From the NCBI RefSeq assembly GCF_021412585.1, contig NZ_JAKCMI010000029.1:1-64000 (forward strand): 64,000 bases of DNA, in the 5' to 3' direction. The notes beneath the pieces were generated by a model that was given only the letters and a program-made list of their open reading frames with translations, did no database searches and was not told the origin of the DNA. This DNA comes from Halomonas alkalisoli. GTDB lineage: Bacteria > Pseudomonadota > Gammaproteobacteria > Pseudomonadales > Halomonadaceae. Below, in pieces: positions 1 through 10,324 of the stretch (positions within the stretch are counted from its first letter, which is position 1; the number at the start of each line of letters is the position of its first letter). Both the position numbers and the translations under genes were made by a program.

Positions 1-1725
<1,725 letters not shown>

Positions 1726-1830
1726 TATAACCCCAAGGGGTCTGCGCATTACGCGCGCAATTGACGGATACGCAAGGCCCGGTGAGCACCGTGGCCGAGA
1801 CGATCACGCCAGCATGATTCCAACCAGTTT

Positions 1831-1949
1831 TGCCTGACGACCATAGCGTTCGGGAACCACCTGATCCCATGCCGAACTCAGCAGTGAAACCGCTCAGCGC
1901 CGATGGTAGTGTGGGGTCTCCCCATGCGAGAGTAGGTCATCGTCAGGCA
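1831..1949 (+). rRNA. rrf: 5S ribosomal RNA
   Basis: This is a 119-nt 5S rRNA. Its terminal helix is formed by TGCCTGACGA at the 5' end and TCGTCAGGCA at the 3' end, which are perfectly complementary. The internal CCATGCCGAACTCAG and GGTAGTGTGGGG segments are typical of proteobacterial 5S. It lies about 105 bp after the 23S end and is followed at once by an intrinsic terminator, the normal end of an rrn operon. Confidence 0.96.
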
Positions 1950-1960
1950 TTTATTCCGAG

Positions 1961-1996
1961 AAAACCCCGAGTTCGAAAGAGCTCGGGGTTTTTTCA
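1961..1996 (+). terminator. rrn operon intrinsic terminator, copy 1
   Basis: AAAACCCCGAG (1961-1971) pairs with CTCGGGGTTTT (1982-1992) around a 10-nt loop and ends in a run of T, directly after the 5S gene. This is a canonical Rho-independent terminator. Confidence 0.92.
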
Positions 1997-2214
1997 TGGG
2001 CATGGGTCGACCCCGCTCTTTATATCGTGGGGCCGCTTCGCGGGCCGGCCCCTCGCCGGCTCGGGGCGTTCGACCGCCCTCGCGGCGGTGCCGCGAAAGG
2101 CCGGGCGGTCTCACCCCCATGCGACCCGTTTGTCGGGAACAAACGGGAACCGCTTTAGCGGGCCCGAAGGGCGAGTCTCAGGATGAGACGAGTAGAGTAG
2201 CGGAGCGCCGCCCG
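1997..2214. other. GC-rich spacer between the two terminator copies
   Basis: About 220 bp without a credible gene. It is GC-rich and full of short palindromes, for example GGGCCGGCCC near 2039-2053. Open frames crossing it on both strands look like chance high-GC frames. It separates the true 5S from the repeated 5S tail and may be what remains of rearranged rrn-distal DNA. Confidence 0.5.
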
Positions 2215-2275
2215 GGTAATCGTCAGGCATTTATTCCGAGAAAACCCCGAGTTCGAAAGAGCTCGGGGTTTTTCA
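2215..2275 (+). repeat. Second copy of the 5S 3' end plus terminator
   Basis: The segment from GGTAATCGTCAGGCAT through the CCCCGAG/CTCGGGG hairpin and T-run repeats 1935-1996 almost exactly: one substitution near the start and one T fewer at the end. Only about the last 15 nt of 5S are present, so this is not a second 5S gene. It can still act as a backup terminator (stem 2241-2251 with 2262-2272). The pattern suggests an old tandem 5S duplication whose 5' part was lost or replaced. Confidence 0.85.
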
Positions 2276-2328
2276 TGCCACCTCGGAAATTGTAAATTAT
2301 CGAAACCTTGCGTTACTTTTTGATGCGA

Positions 2329-2357
2329 CTGCCTGCTTGCGGTTATGCTGCAGGCAG
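2329..2357 (+). promoter_or_regulatory. Inverted repeat upstream of the solute-binding protein gene
   Basis: CTGCCTGC (2329-2336) and GCAGGCAG (2350-2357) are perfectly complementary with a 13-nt loop, 25 bp before the start codon at 2382. It could be an operator or an mRNA leader hairpin. No T-run follows, so it is not a standard terminator. Function is unknown. Confidence 0.35.
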
Positions 2358-2381
2358 GAGCGTGCATACGGGAGGGTTGCT

Positions 2382-3176
2382 ATGAAACGGCTACGAGGGG
2401 TCCTTTTGGCGACTCTTTGCCTGGTGGCAGGGGCAAGCTCCCACGCGGCAGAAGAGAAAAGGGTGCGGATCGCCACCCTCTACGACTACCCCCCCTTTGG
2501 CTTCTACGAAGACGGCCGGGCCCCACCGATTCTGGAAGTGGTGGTGCCTCCCGGTAGCGATGCTGGCAGGTTCCAGGGCTACAGCTGGGACATCGTGCGG
2601 GAAAGCTTTCATGCCCAGGGCTACACCATCGAGCTGGCCATCACACACTGGGCGCGAGCGATGGCCAGCGTCAAGGAAGGTAACGTCGAGCTGCTCTACC
2701 CGACTGGCATGAACACCGAGAGGCTGGCCTATTTTTCCTATTCGGAGTCACCGGTCAACGATGCCGCCTTCCTGGTCTACGTAAATCAGGATACGGATAT
2801 CGAGTGGCAGGGCCTGGCTTCGCTGGAGGGAAAGACCATCGGTATGGTTCGGGGCTACAACTTCGGCGATGAATGGAGCGAGCAGGAAGGGATATCGAAG
2901 TACCCCCTCAACAGTATCGAGCAGGGCTTTCGCATGCTGCAACGGGGGCGACTGGACGGCTTTGCCGGCTACGAAACGAACTGGGACTATGTGCTCAAGG
3001 AGATGGGGTTGCAGGGGAGCTTCGACAAGTTGCCTGGGTTTGGCTCCAGCAAAGAGTATGTGGTTGGCCTGCAGGACAACCCCGACACCGAGCGACTGCT
3101 ACGGGATTTCGAGGCGGGGCTTCAAGCCATTCAGGAGAACGGCGAATATCAACGCATTGTAGAGCGTTGGCGCTGA
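2382..3176 (+). CDS. Family-3 periplasmic solute-binding protein (amino-acid ABC transporter type)
   Basis: This 264-residue protein has an N-terminal signal peptide (basic MKRLRG, hydrophobic LLATLCLVAGASS, cleavage near HAAEE). The mature domain starts with VRIATLYDYPPFGF, the usual opening of bacterial extracellular solute-binding family 3. It continues with GYSWDIVRE and LEGKTIGMVRGYNFG and ends near the usual family length. It should be periplasmic and bind a polar ligand. No ABC permease or ATPase genes adjoin it, so the partner is unknown and it may be an orphan binding or sensing protein. The start at 2382 is preferred because it follows GGAGGGTTGCT and gives a proper signal peptide; the frame opens at 2337 without one. 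Confidence 0.82.
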   Translation: MKRLRGVLLATLCLVAGASSHAAEEKRVRIATLYDYPPFGFYEDGRAPPILEVVVPPGSDAGRFQGYSWDIVRESFHAQGYTIELAITHWARAMASVKEGNVELLYPTGMNTERLAYFSYSESPVNDAAFLVYVNQDTDIEWQGLASLEGKTIGMVRGYNFGDEWSEQEGISKYPLNSIEQGFRMLQRGRLDGFAGYETNWDYVLKEMGLQGSFDKLPGFGSSKEYVVGLQDNPDTERLLRDFEAGLQAIQENGEYQRIVERWR

Positions 3177-3224
3177 CTCTCCAGGTAGGGCCGCCAGCGG
3201 GTAACGCCAGCGACCTTTATCGCC

Positions 3225-4280
3225 TCAGCCGCAGAGTGTCTCCAGCACCTCGACCAGGGAGTCCATCTCGTCGTCGGTGCCGATGGAAATACGCAGGAAA
3301 TTGCGTAGTTCCTCGGTATTGAAATGGCGCACCAGGATGCCTCGCTCCCGCAGCCCGACGAAGAGCTGGGCGGCATCGAAGTCGGGATGCTCCACCAGCA
3401 GGAAATTGGCCTGGGAAGGCAATGTCTCGAAGCCCAGCTCCTTCAGCCGTTTGACGGTGCGCTCACGGGTCGTGATGACCTTACCTCGGCAGGCATCGAA
3501 GTACTCGCGGTCCTCGAGCGCGGCGATACCGATGGCACTGGCCAGGCTGTCGATGGGATAGGAGTTGAAGGAGTCCTTGACCCGCTCGAGGCCTTCGATC
3601 AGTTCACGTGAGCCGATAGCATAGCCAAGGCGAAGCCCGGCCAGGCTTCGCGACTTGGAGAAGGTACCGGTCACCAGCAGGTTGGGATGACTCGCCACCA
3701 GGGGAACGACGCTTTCGCCGCCGAAGTCGACATAGGCTTCATCGACCAGCACGACGCGTTCGGTGATCCGTTCCAGCAGCGCTGAAATGGCATCACGGGA
3801 GTGGCCATGGGCGGTAGGCGCGTTGGGGTTGGCGAAGATGACGCCGGCACTATCCGCGGAGAAAGCGTCGAGGTCGACGCGCCACTGTTCATCGAGCGGG
3901 CGAGTGCGTCGCTCGATGCCATACAGCCGACAATAGACCGGATAGAAACTGTAGGTGATGGCCGGCATCTCGAGCGGCCGGCCCTGACAGAAGAAGGCCT
4001 GGAAAGCCAGCGCCAGTACTTCATCCGACCCGTTGCCAACGAAGACCTGCTCGGTCTCGACACCGTATTCGCGGGCCAGGGCCTGGCGCAGCGCCCGAGA
4101 CTCCGGGTCTGGGTAGAGGCGCAGGTGGTCGGCGGGGAATTCACGCAGCACCGCCTCGACACCGGGAGCCGGCGGATAGGGGTTCTCGTTGGTATTCAGC
4201 TTGATAAGGCGTTCCCGTGGCTGCTCTCCCGGTACATAGGGGGTCAGCTCGCGCACGGTGGGGCTCCATAACTGGCTCAT
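3225..4280 (-). CDS. hisC: Histidinol-phosphate aminotransferase
   Basis: This 351-residue fold-type I PLP enzyme converts imidazole-acetol phosphate and glutamate to histidinol phosphate in histidine synthesis. Family motifs are KLNTNENPYPPAPGV near the N-terminus, the substrate-site VFVGNGSDEVL, NPNAPTAH, the cofactor aspartate and tyrosine in VDEAYVDF, and the PLP lysine in TGTFSKSRSLAGLRLGYA. Its length is normal. It is transcribed leftward and convergent with the binding-protein gene. It sits about 7.5 kb from the hisBHAF cluster, so the pathway is split here. Confidence 0.93.
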   Translation of the reverse strand: MSQLWSPTVRELTPYVPGEQPRERLIKLNTNENPYPPAPGVEAVLREFPADHLRLYPDPESRALRQALAREYGVETEQVFVGNGSDEVLALAFQAFFCQGRPLEMPAITYSFYPVYCRLYGIERRTRPLDEQWRVDLDAFSADSAGVIFANPNAPTAHGHSRDAISALLERITERVVLVDEAYVDFGGESVVPLVASHPNLLVTGTFSKSRSLAGLRLGYAIGSRELIEGLERVKDSFNSYPIDSLASAIGIAALEDREYFDACRGKVITTRERTVKRLKELGFETLPSQANFLLVEHPDFDAAQLFVGLRERGILVRHFNTEELRNFLRISIGTDDEMDSLVEVLETLCG

Positions 4281-4405
4281 GCTTTCTCGCTTGGCTCGAT
4301 GACGTGAAACTTTAGCCCATGTTGACCCGAGCGGCGTGACCGCGCAAGCCGTCGACGTGCTAGCCTAGGCGCACTTCAGCGAAACCGAATACCCGGAACC
4401 CTTTG

Positions 4406-5302
4406 ATGACCGCACAGATAATCGCCACGCTGCTACCGGTATTTCTGATCGCAGGCTGTGGCACCCTCTACGGGCGTTTTCGCACCCCTGATATCCGCAG
4501 CCTCAATACCCTGAATATGGAAATCTTCGTGCCGATGCTGGTGTTCGCCGTCCTGGCGGACCGGCAGGCACCGCTGGCGGAGTATGCCGGGCTGGCACTG
4601 GCGGCAGCGGTGGTGGTGTTGGGCTCCGGCCTGGTGCTGTGGCCGGTGGCCAAGCTGCTCAAGCTGGAGCCGAAGACCTTCCTGCCGCCGATGATGTTCA
4701 ACAATTCGGGAAACATGGGAATTCCGCTGCTGGTGCTGGCTTTCGGTGAGGCGGCCCTGCCGGCGGCGGTTGTGCTGTTCATTGTCGAGATGCTGCTGCA
4801 TTTTTCCGTGGGGCTCTATATTCTCAGCCCGCGTACGCCGTTGTGGCGACTGCTGCGTATGCCCATCGTGCTGGCAAGCATCGCCGGCCTGGGGTTCAAT
4901 CTGGGTGGGGTGCCATTGCCGGGATGGCTGCTCGAGGCACTGCATATGCTGGGAGGCGTCTGTATCCCCCTGATGCTGTTCGCGCTGGGGGTGCGCATGC
5001 TGGATATCGACTTCGGCGACTGGAAGACCGGGCTGCTCGGCGCCTTGCTCTGCCCGCTCTCGGGGCTGATCCTGGCTGTGCCCATGATTCTGTGGCTGGA
5101 GCTGACCGGGCTGCAGGCGGCGTCGCTCTGGGTATTTGCTGCCTTGCCACCGGCTGTGCTCAACTATCTGGTGGCCGAGCAGTACAAGCAGGAGCCCCAC
5201 AAGGTGGCTTCGCTGGTGTTGATCGGTAACCTGGGGAGCCTGGTGGTGATGCCCATCGTCCTGGCTCTGGTGTTCATGCATGTCTATCCTGGCGCCAGTT
5301 GA
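4406..5302 (+). CDS. AEC-family membrane permease (auxin efflux carrier type)
   Basis: This 298-residue, very hydrophobic protein has about ten predicted membrane segments. It begins MTAQIIATLLPVFLIAGCGTLYGR and carries the conserved core MMFNNSGNMGIPLLVLAFGE, diagnostic of the AEC/MFS-unrelated carrier family. Bacterial members move small carboxylates or amino acids; the substrate cannot be read from sequence. It is divergent from hisC. The ATG at 4406 is chosen over the upstream TTG at 4403. Confidence 0.85.
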   Translation: MTAQIIATLLPVFLIAGCGTLYGRFRTPDIRSLNTLNMEIFVPMLVFAVLADRQAPLAEYAGLALAAAVVVLGSGLVLWPVAKLLKLEPKTFLPPMMFNNSGNMGIPLLVLAFGEAALPAAVVLFIVEMLLHFSVGLYILSPRTPLWRLLRMPIVLASIAGLGFNLGGVPLPGWLLEALHMLGGVCIPLMLFALGVRMLDIDFGDWKTGLLGALLCPLSGLILAVPMILWLELTGLQAASLWVFAALPPAVLNYLVAEQYKQEPHKVASLVLIGNLGSLVVMPIVLALVFMHVYPGAS

Positions 5303-5419
5303 AGGCATCCCCGGGGAACCCTACGAGTCGGAGGCTGTCTGCTGAAGCTGAGAGGGTTTATGCTGTGAGACAGGCTGCCGTAGTTCACGGCGTCAAGCCC
5401 ATAGGTTAGGAGTAAGAAA

Positions 5420-5869
5420 ATGCAAATCAGGACCCTGCTGGCTGGCTCGGCCATGCTGGCCTTCCTGGCCGGTTGTGCAGCCGGCCCGATGGATGATCGT
5501 GCCGACCCGGCGATGGATGACGCCGAAGTGGCCTACCAAGGCACACTGCCCTGCCGCAACTGCGCCGGGATCGATCTGGATGTGCGACTCATGGGAGATG
5601 AGCAGGACTCCCTGGAGGCGCGTACCTTTACGCTGAGTGCCAGCTACCGTGAACACCCGCAGGATCCGCCGGACGAGAACTATGCCGGCAACTGGGAGGT
5701 GCTCAGCGGTACCGCAGTCGACCCCGATGCCACGGTCTACGAGCTGACACCCGATGGCGAAGGGCAGATCTACTACTTCCTGCGTATCGATGAGAGAACG
5801 CTGGAGCTGATCGACCCCCAGCGGCGCCGGTTCCAGAACAACGAGGCCCTGCAGTTGCAGCGCCTGTAA
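5420..5869 (+). CDS. NlpE-like copper-resistance/envelope-stress lipoprotein
   Basis: This 149-residue lipoprotein has the signal and lipobox FLAGC (Cys19). The NlpE N-terminal domain is marked by YQGTLPCRNCAGIDLDVRL, which holds the characteristic CxxC pair. NlpE relatives sit in the outer membrane and sense lipoprotein-sorting, metal or adhesion stress. The protein has only the N-terminal module, as many non-enteric homologues do. AGGAG at 5408-5412 precedes the start. The rest of the protein is acidic, as expected for a halophile. Confidence 0.82.
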   Translation: MQIRTLLAGSAMLAFLAGCAAGPMDDRADPAMDDAEVAYQGTLPCRNCAGIDLDVRLMGDEQDSLEARTFTLSASYREHPQDPPDENYAGNWEVLSGTAVDPDATVYELTPDGEGQIYYFLRIDERTLELIDPQRRRFQNNEALQLQRL

Positions 5870-5890
5870 TCACTGCTGGCTCGATTGAAC

Positions 5891-5916
5891 CGAAGGCGGC
5901 CTTGTGGCCGCCTTCG
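5891..5916 (+). terminator. Perfect 11-bp hairpin after the NlpE-like gene
   Basis: CGAAGGCGGCC (5891-5901) pairs with GGCCGCCTTCG (5906-5916) around a TTGT loop, 22 bp after the NlpE-like stop. There is no clear T-run, so termination would be weak or Rho-assisted. It could also protect the mRNA 3' end. Confidence 0.5.
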
Positions 5917-5981
5917 TGCGTCTGGGTGCAGCCCCGCAGGTGCCTGTTAGAATGGTGCCGTCATCTGCAAGAGGGGCCGGC

Positions 5982-7358
5982 ATGGCCAAAGCGAAAAGCG
6001 CCTTTGTTTGCACCGAGTGCGGTGCGGAATACAGCAAGTGGCAGGGCCAGTGCTCGAGCTGCCAGGAGTGGAATACGCTGAGTGAGGTGAGGCTGTCGGC
6101 AGCCCGCCCCGGCGCGGCCACGCCGGGTGCCTCTGGCCGCAGCGGCTATGCGGGCAACCTTTCTCGGGAAGTGGTGGATCTGGGCAATGTCGACCTTTCC
6201 GAGGTGCCGAGGCTCTCCTCCACCTTCGAGGAGTTCGACCGCGTGCTGGGTGGCGGTCTGGTACCCGGCTCGGCGGTGCTGCTGGGTGGGCATCCGGGCG
6301 CCGGCAAGTCGACCCTGCTGCTGCAGACCGCCTGCAAGCTGGCTCAGTCCCGACAGGTGCTCTATGTCACCGGCGAGGAGTCGCTCTCCCAGGTGGCGAT
6401 GCGGGCCCACCGGCTGCAGCTGCCCACCCGTGGTCTCAAGATGCTGGCAGAGACCAGCGTCGAAACGGTGCTTGCCGTAGCCGAGCGCGAGCGCCCGGAG
6501 ATACTGGTCATCGATTCGATCCAGACCATGCACCTGGAGGATATCGCCTCGGCCCCGGGTGGGGTGGCGCAGGTGCGAGAGTCGGCCGCCGCCCTGACTC
6601 GCTTCGCCAAGCGGAGCAATACCGTGCTGCTGCTGGTGGGCCACGTCACCAAGGATGGATCGCTGGCGGGCCCCAAGGTGCTGGAGCACATGATCGATGC
6701 CTCGCTGCTGCTCGAGGGCGGTGCCGACTCGCGTTTCCGCACCCTGCGTGGACAGAAGAATCGCTTCGGGGCGGTCAACGAGCTCGGCGTGTTCGCCATG
6801 CTCGAGCACGGGCTCAAGGAAGTGAAGAACCCCAGTGCGATCTTTCTTTCCCGCAGCGAGGCGCTGGCCTCGGGCAGCCTGGTCATGGTGGTGTGGGAGG
6901 GGACTCGGCCACTGCTGGTGGAGGTACAGGCGCTGCTCGACGAGACGGCCCTGGGCAATCCGCGCCGGGTTGCCGTGGGCCTCGACCAGAACCGGCTGGC
7001 CATGCTGCTGGCGGTGCTGCATCGCCATGGCGGCCTGTTCACCGGCGACCAGGACGTCTTCCTCAACGTGGTGGGCGGGGTCAAGGTGCTGGAGACCAGT
7101 GCGGATCTGGCGGTGCTGCTGGCGGTGGTCTCCAGTCTGCAGAATCGACCATTGCCGCGTGAGCTGGTGGTATTCGGGGAGGTCGGGCTATCCGGCGAGA
7201 TACGCCCGGTGCCCAGCGGGCAGGAGCGCATCGTCGAGGCGGCCAAGCATGGCTTTACCCGGGCCATCGTGCCCAGTGGCAACGCACCGAAGCGAGCCCC
7301 GGCAGGCATGGAGGTGGTTGCCGTGGACAAGCTGACCGATGCCCTGGAGGCGCTGTGA
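5982..7358 (+). CDS. radA: DNA repair protein RadA
   Basis: This 458-residue protein is a RecA-like branch-migration ATPase/helicase acting in recombinational repair. The N-terminal zinc finger is CTEC-(x)n-CSSC. Walker A is GGHPGAGKST, the RadA-specific KNRFG motif lies in GQKNRFGAVNELGVF, and the C-terminal Lon-protease-like domain includes GEVGLSGEIRPV. The length matches the family. The ATG at 5982 follows GAGGGG; an upstream in-frame start at 5904 would add 26 unconserved residues. Confidence 0.96.
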   Translation: MAKAKSAFVCTECGAEYSKWQGQCSSCQEWNTLSEVRLSAARPGAATPGASGRSGYAGNLSREVVDLGNVDLSEVPRLSSTFEEFDRVLGGGLVPGSAVLLGGHPGAGKSTLLLQTACKLAQSRQVLYVTGEESLSQVAMRAHRLQLPTRGLKMLAETSVETVLAVAERERPEILVIDSIQTMHLEDIASAPGGVAQVRESAAALTRFAKRSNTVLLLVGHVTKDGSLAGPKVLEHMIDASLLLEGGADSRFRTLRGQKNRFGAVNELGVFAMLEHGLKEVKNPSAIFLSRSEALASGSLVMVVWEGTRPLLVEVQALLDETALGNPRRVAVGLDQNRLAMLLAVLHRHGGLFTGDQDVFLNVVGGVKVLETSADLAVLLAVVSSLQNRPLPRELVVFGEVGLSGEIRPVPSGQERIVEAAKHGFTRAIVPSGNAPKRAPAGMEVVAVDKLTDALEAL

Positions 7359-7413
7359 GGCAACGGGGCCTCACTGATATAGAATGGTGTCATGACCTGC
7401 CAAGGAGAACGAG

Positions 7414-8451
7414 ATGAGTGCAATCCGCCTGACCCAGTACAGCCATGGCGCGGGATGCGGCTGCAAGATCGCCCCTGACGTACTCGACAGCATCCTGGCC
7501 AAGGCTGGCCCGGGTGCCGGCCACAAGGGCCTGCTCGTCGGTAATCAGGGGCGTGAGGATGCTGCCGTCTACGACCTGGGTGATGGCCGCGGCATGATTG
7601 CCACCACCGACTTCTTCATGCCCATCGTCGACGACCCCTTCGACTTCGGGCGTATCGCCGCCACCAATGCCATCAGCGATGTCTATGCCATGGGCGGCAC
7701 GCCGGTGCTGGCCCTGGGGATTCTCGGCTGGCCGCTGGACAAGCTGGGGCCGGAGATCGCCGGCGACGTGGTGGCCGGTGCCCAGTCGGTGTGCCGCGAG
7801 CTCGGCCTTGCCCTGGCTGGTGGCCACTCCATCGATGCCCCCGAGCCGATCTTTGGCCTGGCGGTCAATGGGCTGGTGGACCTCGAACACCTGAAGCTCA
7901 ACAAGGGCGCGCAGGTCGGCGATCTGCTGTTCCTGACCAAGCCGCTGGGGGTGGGTTTTCTGACCACGGCGGAGAAGCAGGGACTGCTGGAGTCCGGGCA
8001 CCAGACGCTGGCCCGGGAGACCATGCTGAAAGCCAACCAGATCGGCATCGACCTCGCCAAGGTGAAGGGCGTGCACGCCATGACCGACGTGACCGGCTTC
8101 GGCCTGGCCGGTCACCTTTCCGAAGTGTGCATCGCCAGCGGTGTGGCGGCTCGTATCGACTTCCGGCGCCTGCCACGACTGGCCGAGGCCGAGGCCTATC
8201 GCCGCCGTGGCGCCGTGCCGGGTGGTACCCAGCGTAACCGCGAGGCCCTGGGGGCCGCCCTCAAGGAGATGGACGAGCCTCACTGGCAGTGGCTCTGCGA
8301 TCCCCAGACCTCCGGTGGCCTGCTGATCTCGGTCCATCCATCCTGGGAGGATGATGTGGAGCGTATCGGCCGTGCCCATGGCATCGAGCTGGTGCCGTTT
8401 GGCGAGATCATCCCGGCCGGAGGGACGGCGCTGATAGAGGTGCGCGGATGA
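7414..8451 (+). CDS. selD: Selenide, water dikinase
   Basis: This 345-residue enzyme makes selenophosphate from selenide and ATP. The N-terminal active site is GAGCGCKIAPDVL, so this is the cysteine form rather than the selenocysteine form. Further family segments are MIATTDFFMPIVDDPFDFGRIAATNAISDVYAMGG (in part) and GLALAGGHSID. AAGGAG precedes the start. It overlaps mnmH by 4 bp (ATGA), so the selenophosphate made here is probably used to convert 2-thiouridine to 2-selenouridine in tRNA. No selA or selB is visible nearby. Confidence 0.95.
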   Translation: MSAIRLTQYSHGAGCGCKIAPDVLDSILAKAGPGAGHKGLLVGNQGREDAAVYDLGDGRGMIATTDFFMPIVDDPFDFGRIAATNAISDVYAMGGTPVLALGILGWPLDKLGPEIAGDVVAGAQSVCRELGLALAGGHSIDAPEPIFGLAVNGLVDLEHLKLNKGAQVGDLLFLTKPLGVGFLTTAEKQGLLESGHQTLARETMLKANQIGIDLAKVKGVHAMTDVTGFGLAGHLSEVCIASGVAARIDFRRLPRLAEAEAYRRRGAVPGGTQRNREALGAALKEMDEPHWQWLCDPQTSGGLLISVHPSWEDDVERIGRAHGIELVPFGEIIPAGGTALIEVRG

Positions 8452-9569
8452 GCCTGCCGCTGGTTGAACCCGATCTCAGCCTGCTGCGCGAGGGACGCGT
8501 GCTGATCGACGTGCGCGCGCCGGTCGAGTTCGCCCAGGGCGGCCTGCCCGGTGCGGTCAACCTGCCGTTGATGGATGACGAGGAGCGCCGCCTGGTCGGC
8601 ATCGAATACAAGGAGCGCGGCCAGCAGGCGGCCATCGAGCTCGGCCAGCGGCTGGTCAGCGGCGGAATCAAGGCGGCCCGGGTGACGGCCTGGCGCTCCC
8701 TGCTGCAAGCGCAGCCCGAGGCCATTGTCTACTGTTTTCGCGGTGGGCTGCGTTCGCAGATCGCCCAGCAGTGGCTGGCCGACGTGGGGTTCGAGCGGCC
8801 CCGTATCCGCGGTGGCTGGAAGGCCATGCGGCAGGGGCTGTGTGCACGCATCGACGCCGCCGCCGAGCAACCGTTGCTGGTGGTCGGTGGGCTCACCGGC
8901 TGTGCCAAGACGGCGCTGATCCAGCGGCTGCCCAACGGCCTGGACCTGGAGGGCTGCGCCCGACACAAGGGCTCCGCCTTTGGCCGCCACCCGCTGCCGG
9001 CACCCTCTCAGATCGATTTCGAACACGCCATGGGGCTGCGCCTGCTCTCGCTTGACGGCCCGCTGGTGGTGGAGGACGAGTCACGCCAGATCGGCGCGGC
9101 CAGCGTGCCGCTTGCCTTCTGGCGAGCCATGGAACAGGCGCCGCGTATCCGCGTGGAGATGCCGCTGGACTGGCGTATCGGCCAGATCCAGAAGGACTAC
9201 ATCGATGACCTCTGGGCTATCTACCGCCACCAGTGCGGTGAATGGCTGGGCTGGACGCTGATGCGCAAGCAGCTCGCCACCGCCTTGTCGCGGCTGAGGA
9301 AACGGCTTGGCAGTGCTCGCCTGGCACGTATCGCCAGGCTCCAGGCCCTGGCCTTTCGCGAGCATGAGCGCGGCAACACCCAGGCCCACGAGGCGTGGCT
9401 GGCACCGCTGCTGACGGAATATTACGATCCCATGTATCGCTATCAGCTCGAGCGGCGCGATCCCCAGCGTTTCCTGCACGTGGGCGACTGGGATAGCTGC
9501 CTGGCGGCTGCGCGCTCCTGGTCGGCCGAAGCGCCGCACCACGACTCGGGGCGGCTTCAGCCAGCCTGA
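8448..9569 (+). CDS. mnmH: tRNA 2-selenouridine synthase
   Basis: This 373-residue SelU/YbbB protein replaces sulfur by selenium, through a geranylated intermediate, at the wobble uridine of tRNAs for Lys, Glu and Gln. The N-terminal rhodanese domain holds the catalytic cysteine in AIVYCFRGGLRSQ. A P-loop follows at VVGGLTGCAKTALI, where the usual GKT is AKT, a conservative change at the last P-loop glycine. Start and stop overlap with selD supports one transcription unit. Length is typical. Confidence 0.94.
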   Translation: MSLPLVEPDLSLLREGRVLIDVRAPVEFAQGGLPGAVNLPLMDDEERRLVGIEYKERGQQAAIELGQRLVSGGIKAARVTAWRSLLQAQPEAIVYCFRGGLRSQIAQQWLADVGFERPRIRGGWKAMRQGLCARIDAAAEQPLLVVGGLTGCAKTALIQRLPNGLDLEGCARHKGSAFGRHPLPAPSQIDFEHAMGLRLLSLDGPLVVEDESRQIGAASVPLAFWRAMEQAPRIRVEMPLDWRIGQIQKDYIDDLWAIYRHQCGEWLGWTLMRKQLATALSRLRKRLGSARLARIARLQALAFREHERGNTQAHEAWLAPLLTEYYDPMYRYQLERRDPQRFLHVGDWDSCLAAARSWSAEAPHHDSGRLQPA

Positions 9570-9576
9570 TTCCCGC

Positions 9577-10272
9577 TCAGGCAGGTGTGCTCCGCAACCA
9601 TTGACTGAGCAGGCGATCGAGCAGTGGCGCCAGCCGGTCGAAACGGGCCGTATCGGCCAGGATCGCCTCGCGAGCCTGCACGTGAGGGCTCGCGTCGCTG
9701 CCTTTCGGCCGCTCCTCGCGGTCCAGCAGCTCGGTCACGCCGGCGCGAGTCACCTCGATATGGCAGAGCAGGCCGAGGGCTCTACCCGCATCCCAGGCGA
9801 AGCCCTGGACGGGGCTGACCGGGCTGCCGCCCAGTGGCAGGGCGTCGTCGGGCAGGGCGAAGACATCGCCATGCCACATGAAAGCCGTGAACTGTTCCGG
9901 CAGGTCGAAGGGGCTCTCGGGGGCCAGGGTCACCTCGTGCCAGCCAACTTCGGCAAAGGTGCCACGGCCCACCGTGGCTCCCAGCTCCGCGGCGATCAGC
10001 CTGGCTCCCATGCCGATGCCCAGCAGTGGCTTGTTGCCATCCAGTGCCCGGGCAATGAGTTTGCGCTCGCGCTTGAGCCAGGGATGGGCCGCGATGTCAT
10101 CGATGTTCATGGCGCCATCGAGCGCGATCAGGGCATCGCAGTCGGCCAGGTCGGGGGGCGCCTCGCCGGCGTACAGATGAAACACCGTATGGCTGTGCCC
10201 CATGCTGTCCAGCCAGTCGGCGATGCGGGCGGGGCCGTGGTGCGGGCTGTGTTGAAGCAGGTGTAGATGCAT
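9577..10272 (-). CDS. Class-I glutamine-amidotransferase-like protein lacking the catalytic cysteine
   Basis: This 231-residue protein has the fold and spacing of stand-alone class-I glutamine amidotransferases (GuaA-like/YfeJ type). It begins MHLHLLQHSPHHGPARIADW, has a typical middle section, and ends with the normal active-site His-x-Glu in GLLCHIEVT. At the nucleophile elbow, where the family has GICLGAQ, it reads GIGMGAR with glycine at residue 87. The codons are clear (ggc atc ggc atg gga). It is therefore predicted to lack glutaminase activity and may be a binding or regulatory relative. It is convergent with mnmH. The start at 10272 is chosen because residues upstream of it are not family-like. 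Confidence 0.78.
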   Translation of the reverse strand: MHLHLLQHSPHHGPARIADWLDSMGHSHTVFHLYAGEAPPDLADCDALIALDGAMNIDDIAAHPWLKRERKLIARALDGNKPLLGIGMGARLIAAELGATVGRGTFAEVGWHEVTLAPESPFDLPEQFTAFMWHGDVFALPDDALPLGGSPVSPVQGFAWDAGRALGLLCHIEVTRAGVTELLDREERPKGSDASPHVQAREAILADTARFDRLAPLLDRLLSQWLRSTPA

Positions 10273-10324
10273 GGGAACCTCGCCATCGATGGAATGCGAA
10301 ACATGACAGGGGGCGCAAGAGTAC

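Noticed and set aside
1830..2367. Open frames across the 5S and the terminator repeats
   Set aside because: They read through 5S rRNA and two terminators and arise from high GC content.
4433..5308. A 291-residue minus-strand frame opposite the AEC permease
   Set aside because: It is an antisense shadow, very rich in Gln and His with no domain, while the plus strand has a clear membrane carrier.
7398..7413. Possibility that SelD contains selenocysteine
   Set aside because: The active-site codons are ordinary cysteines (GCGCK) and no in-frame TGA occurs there.
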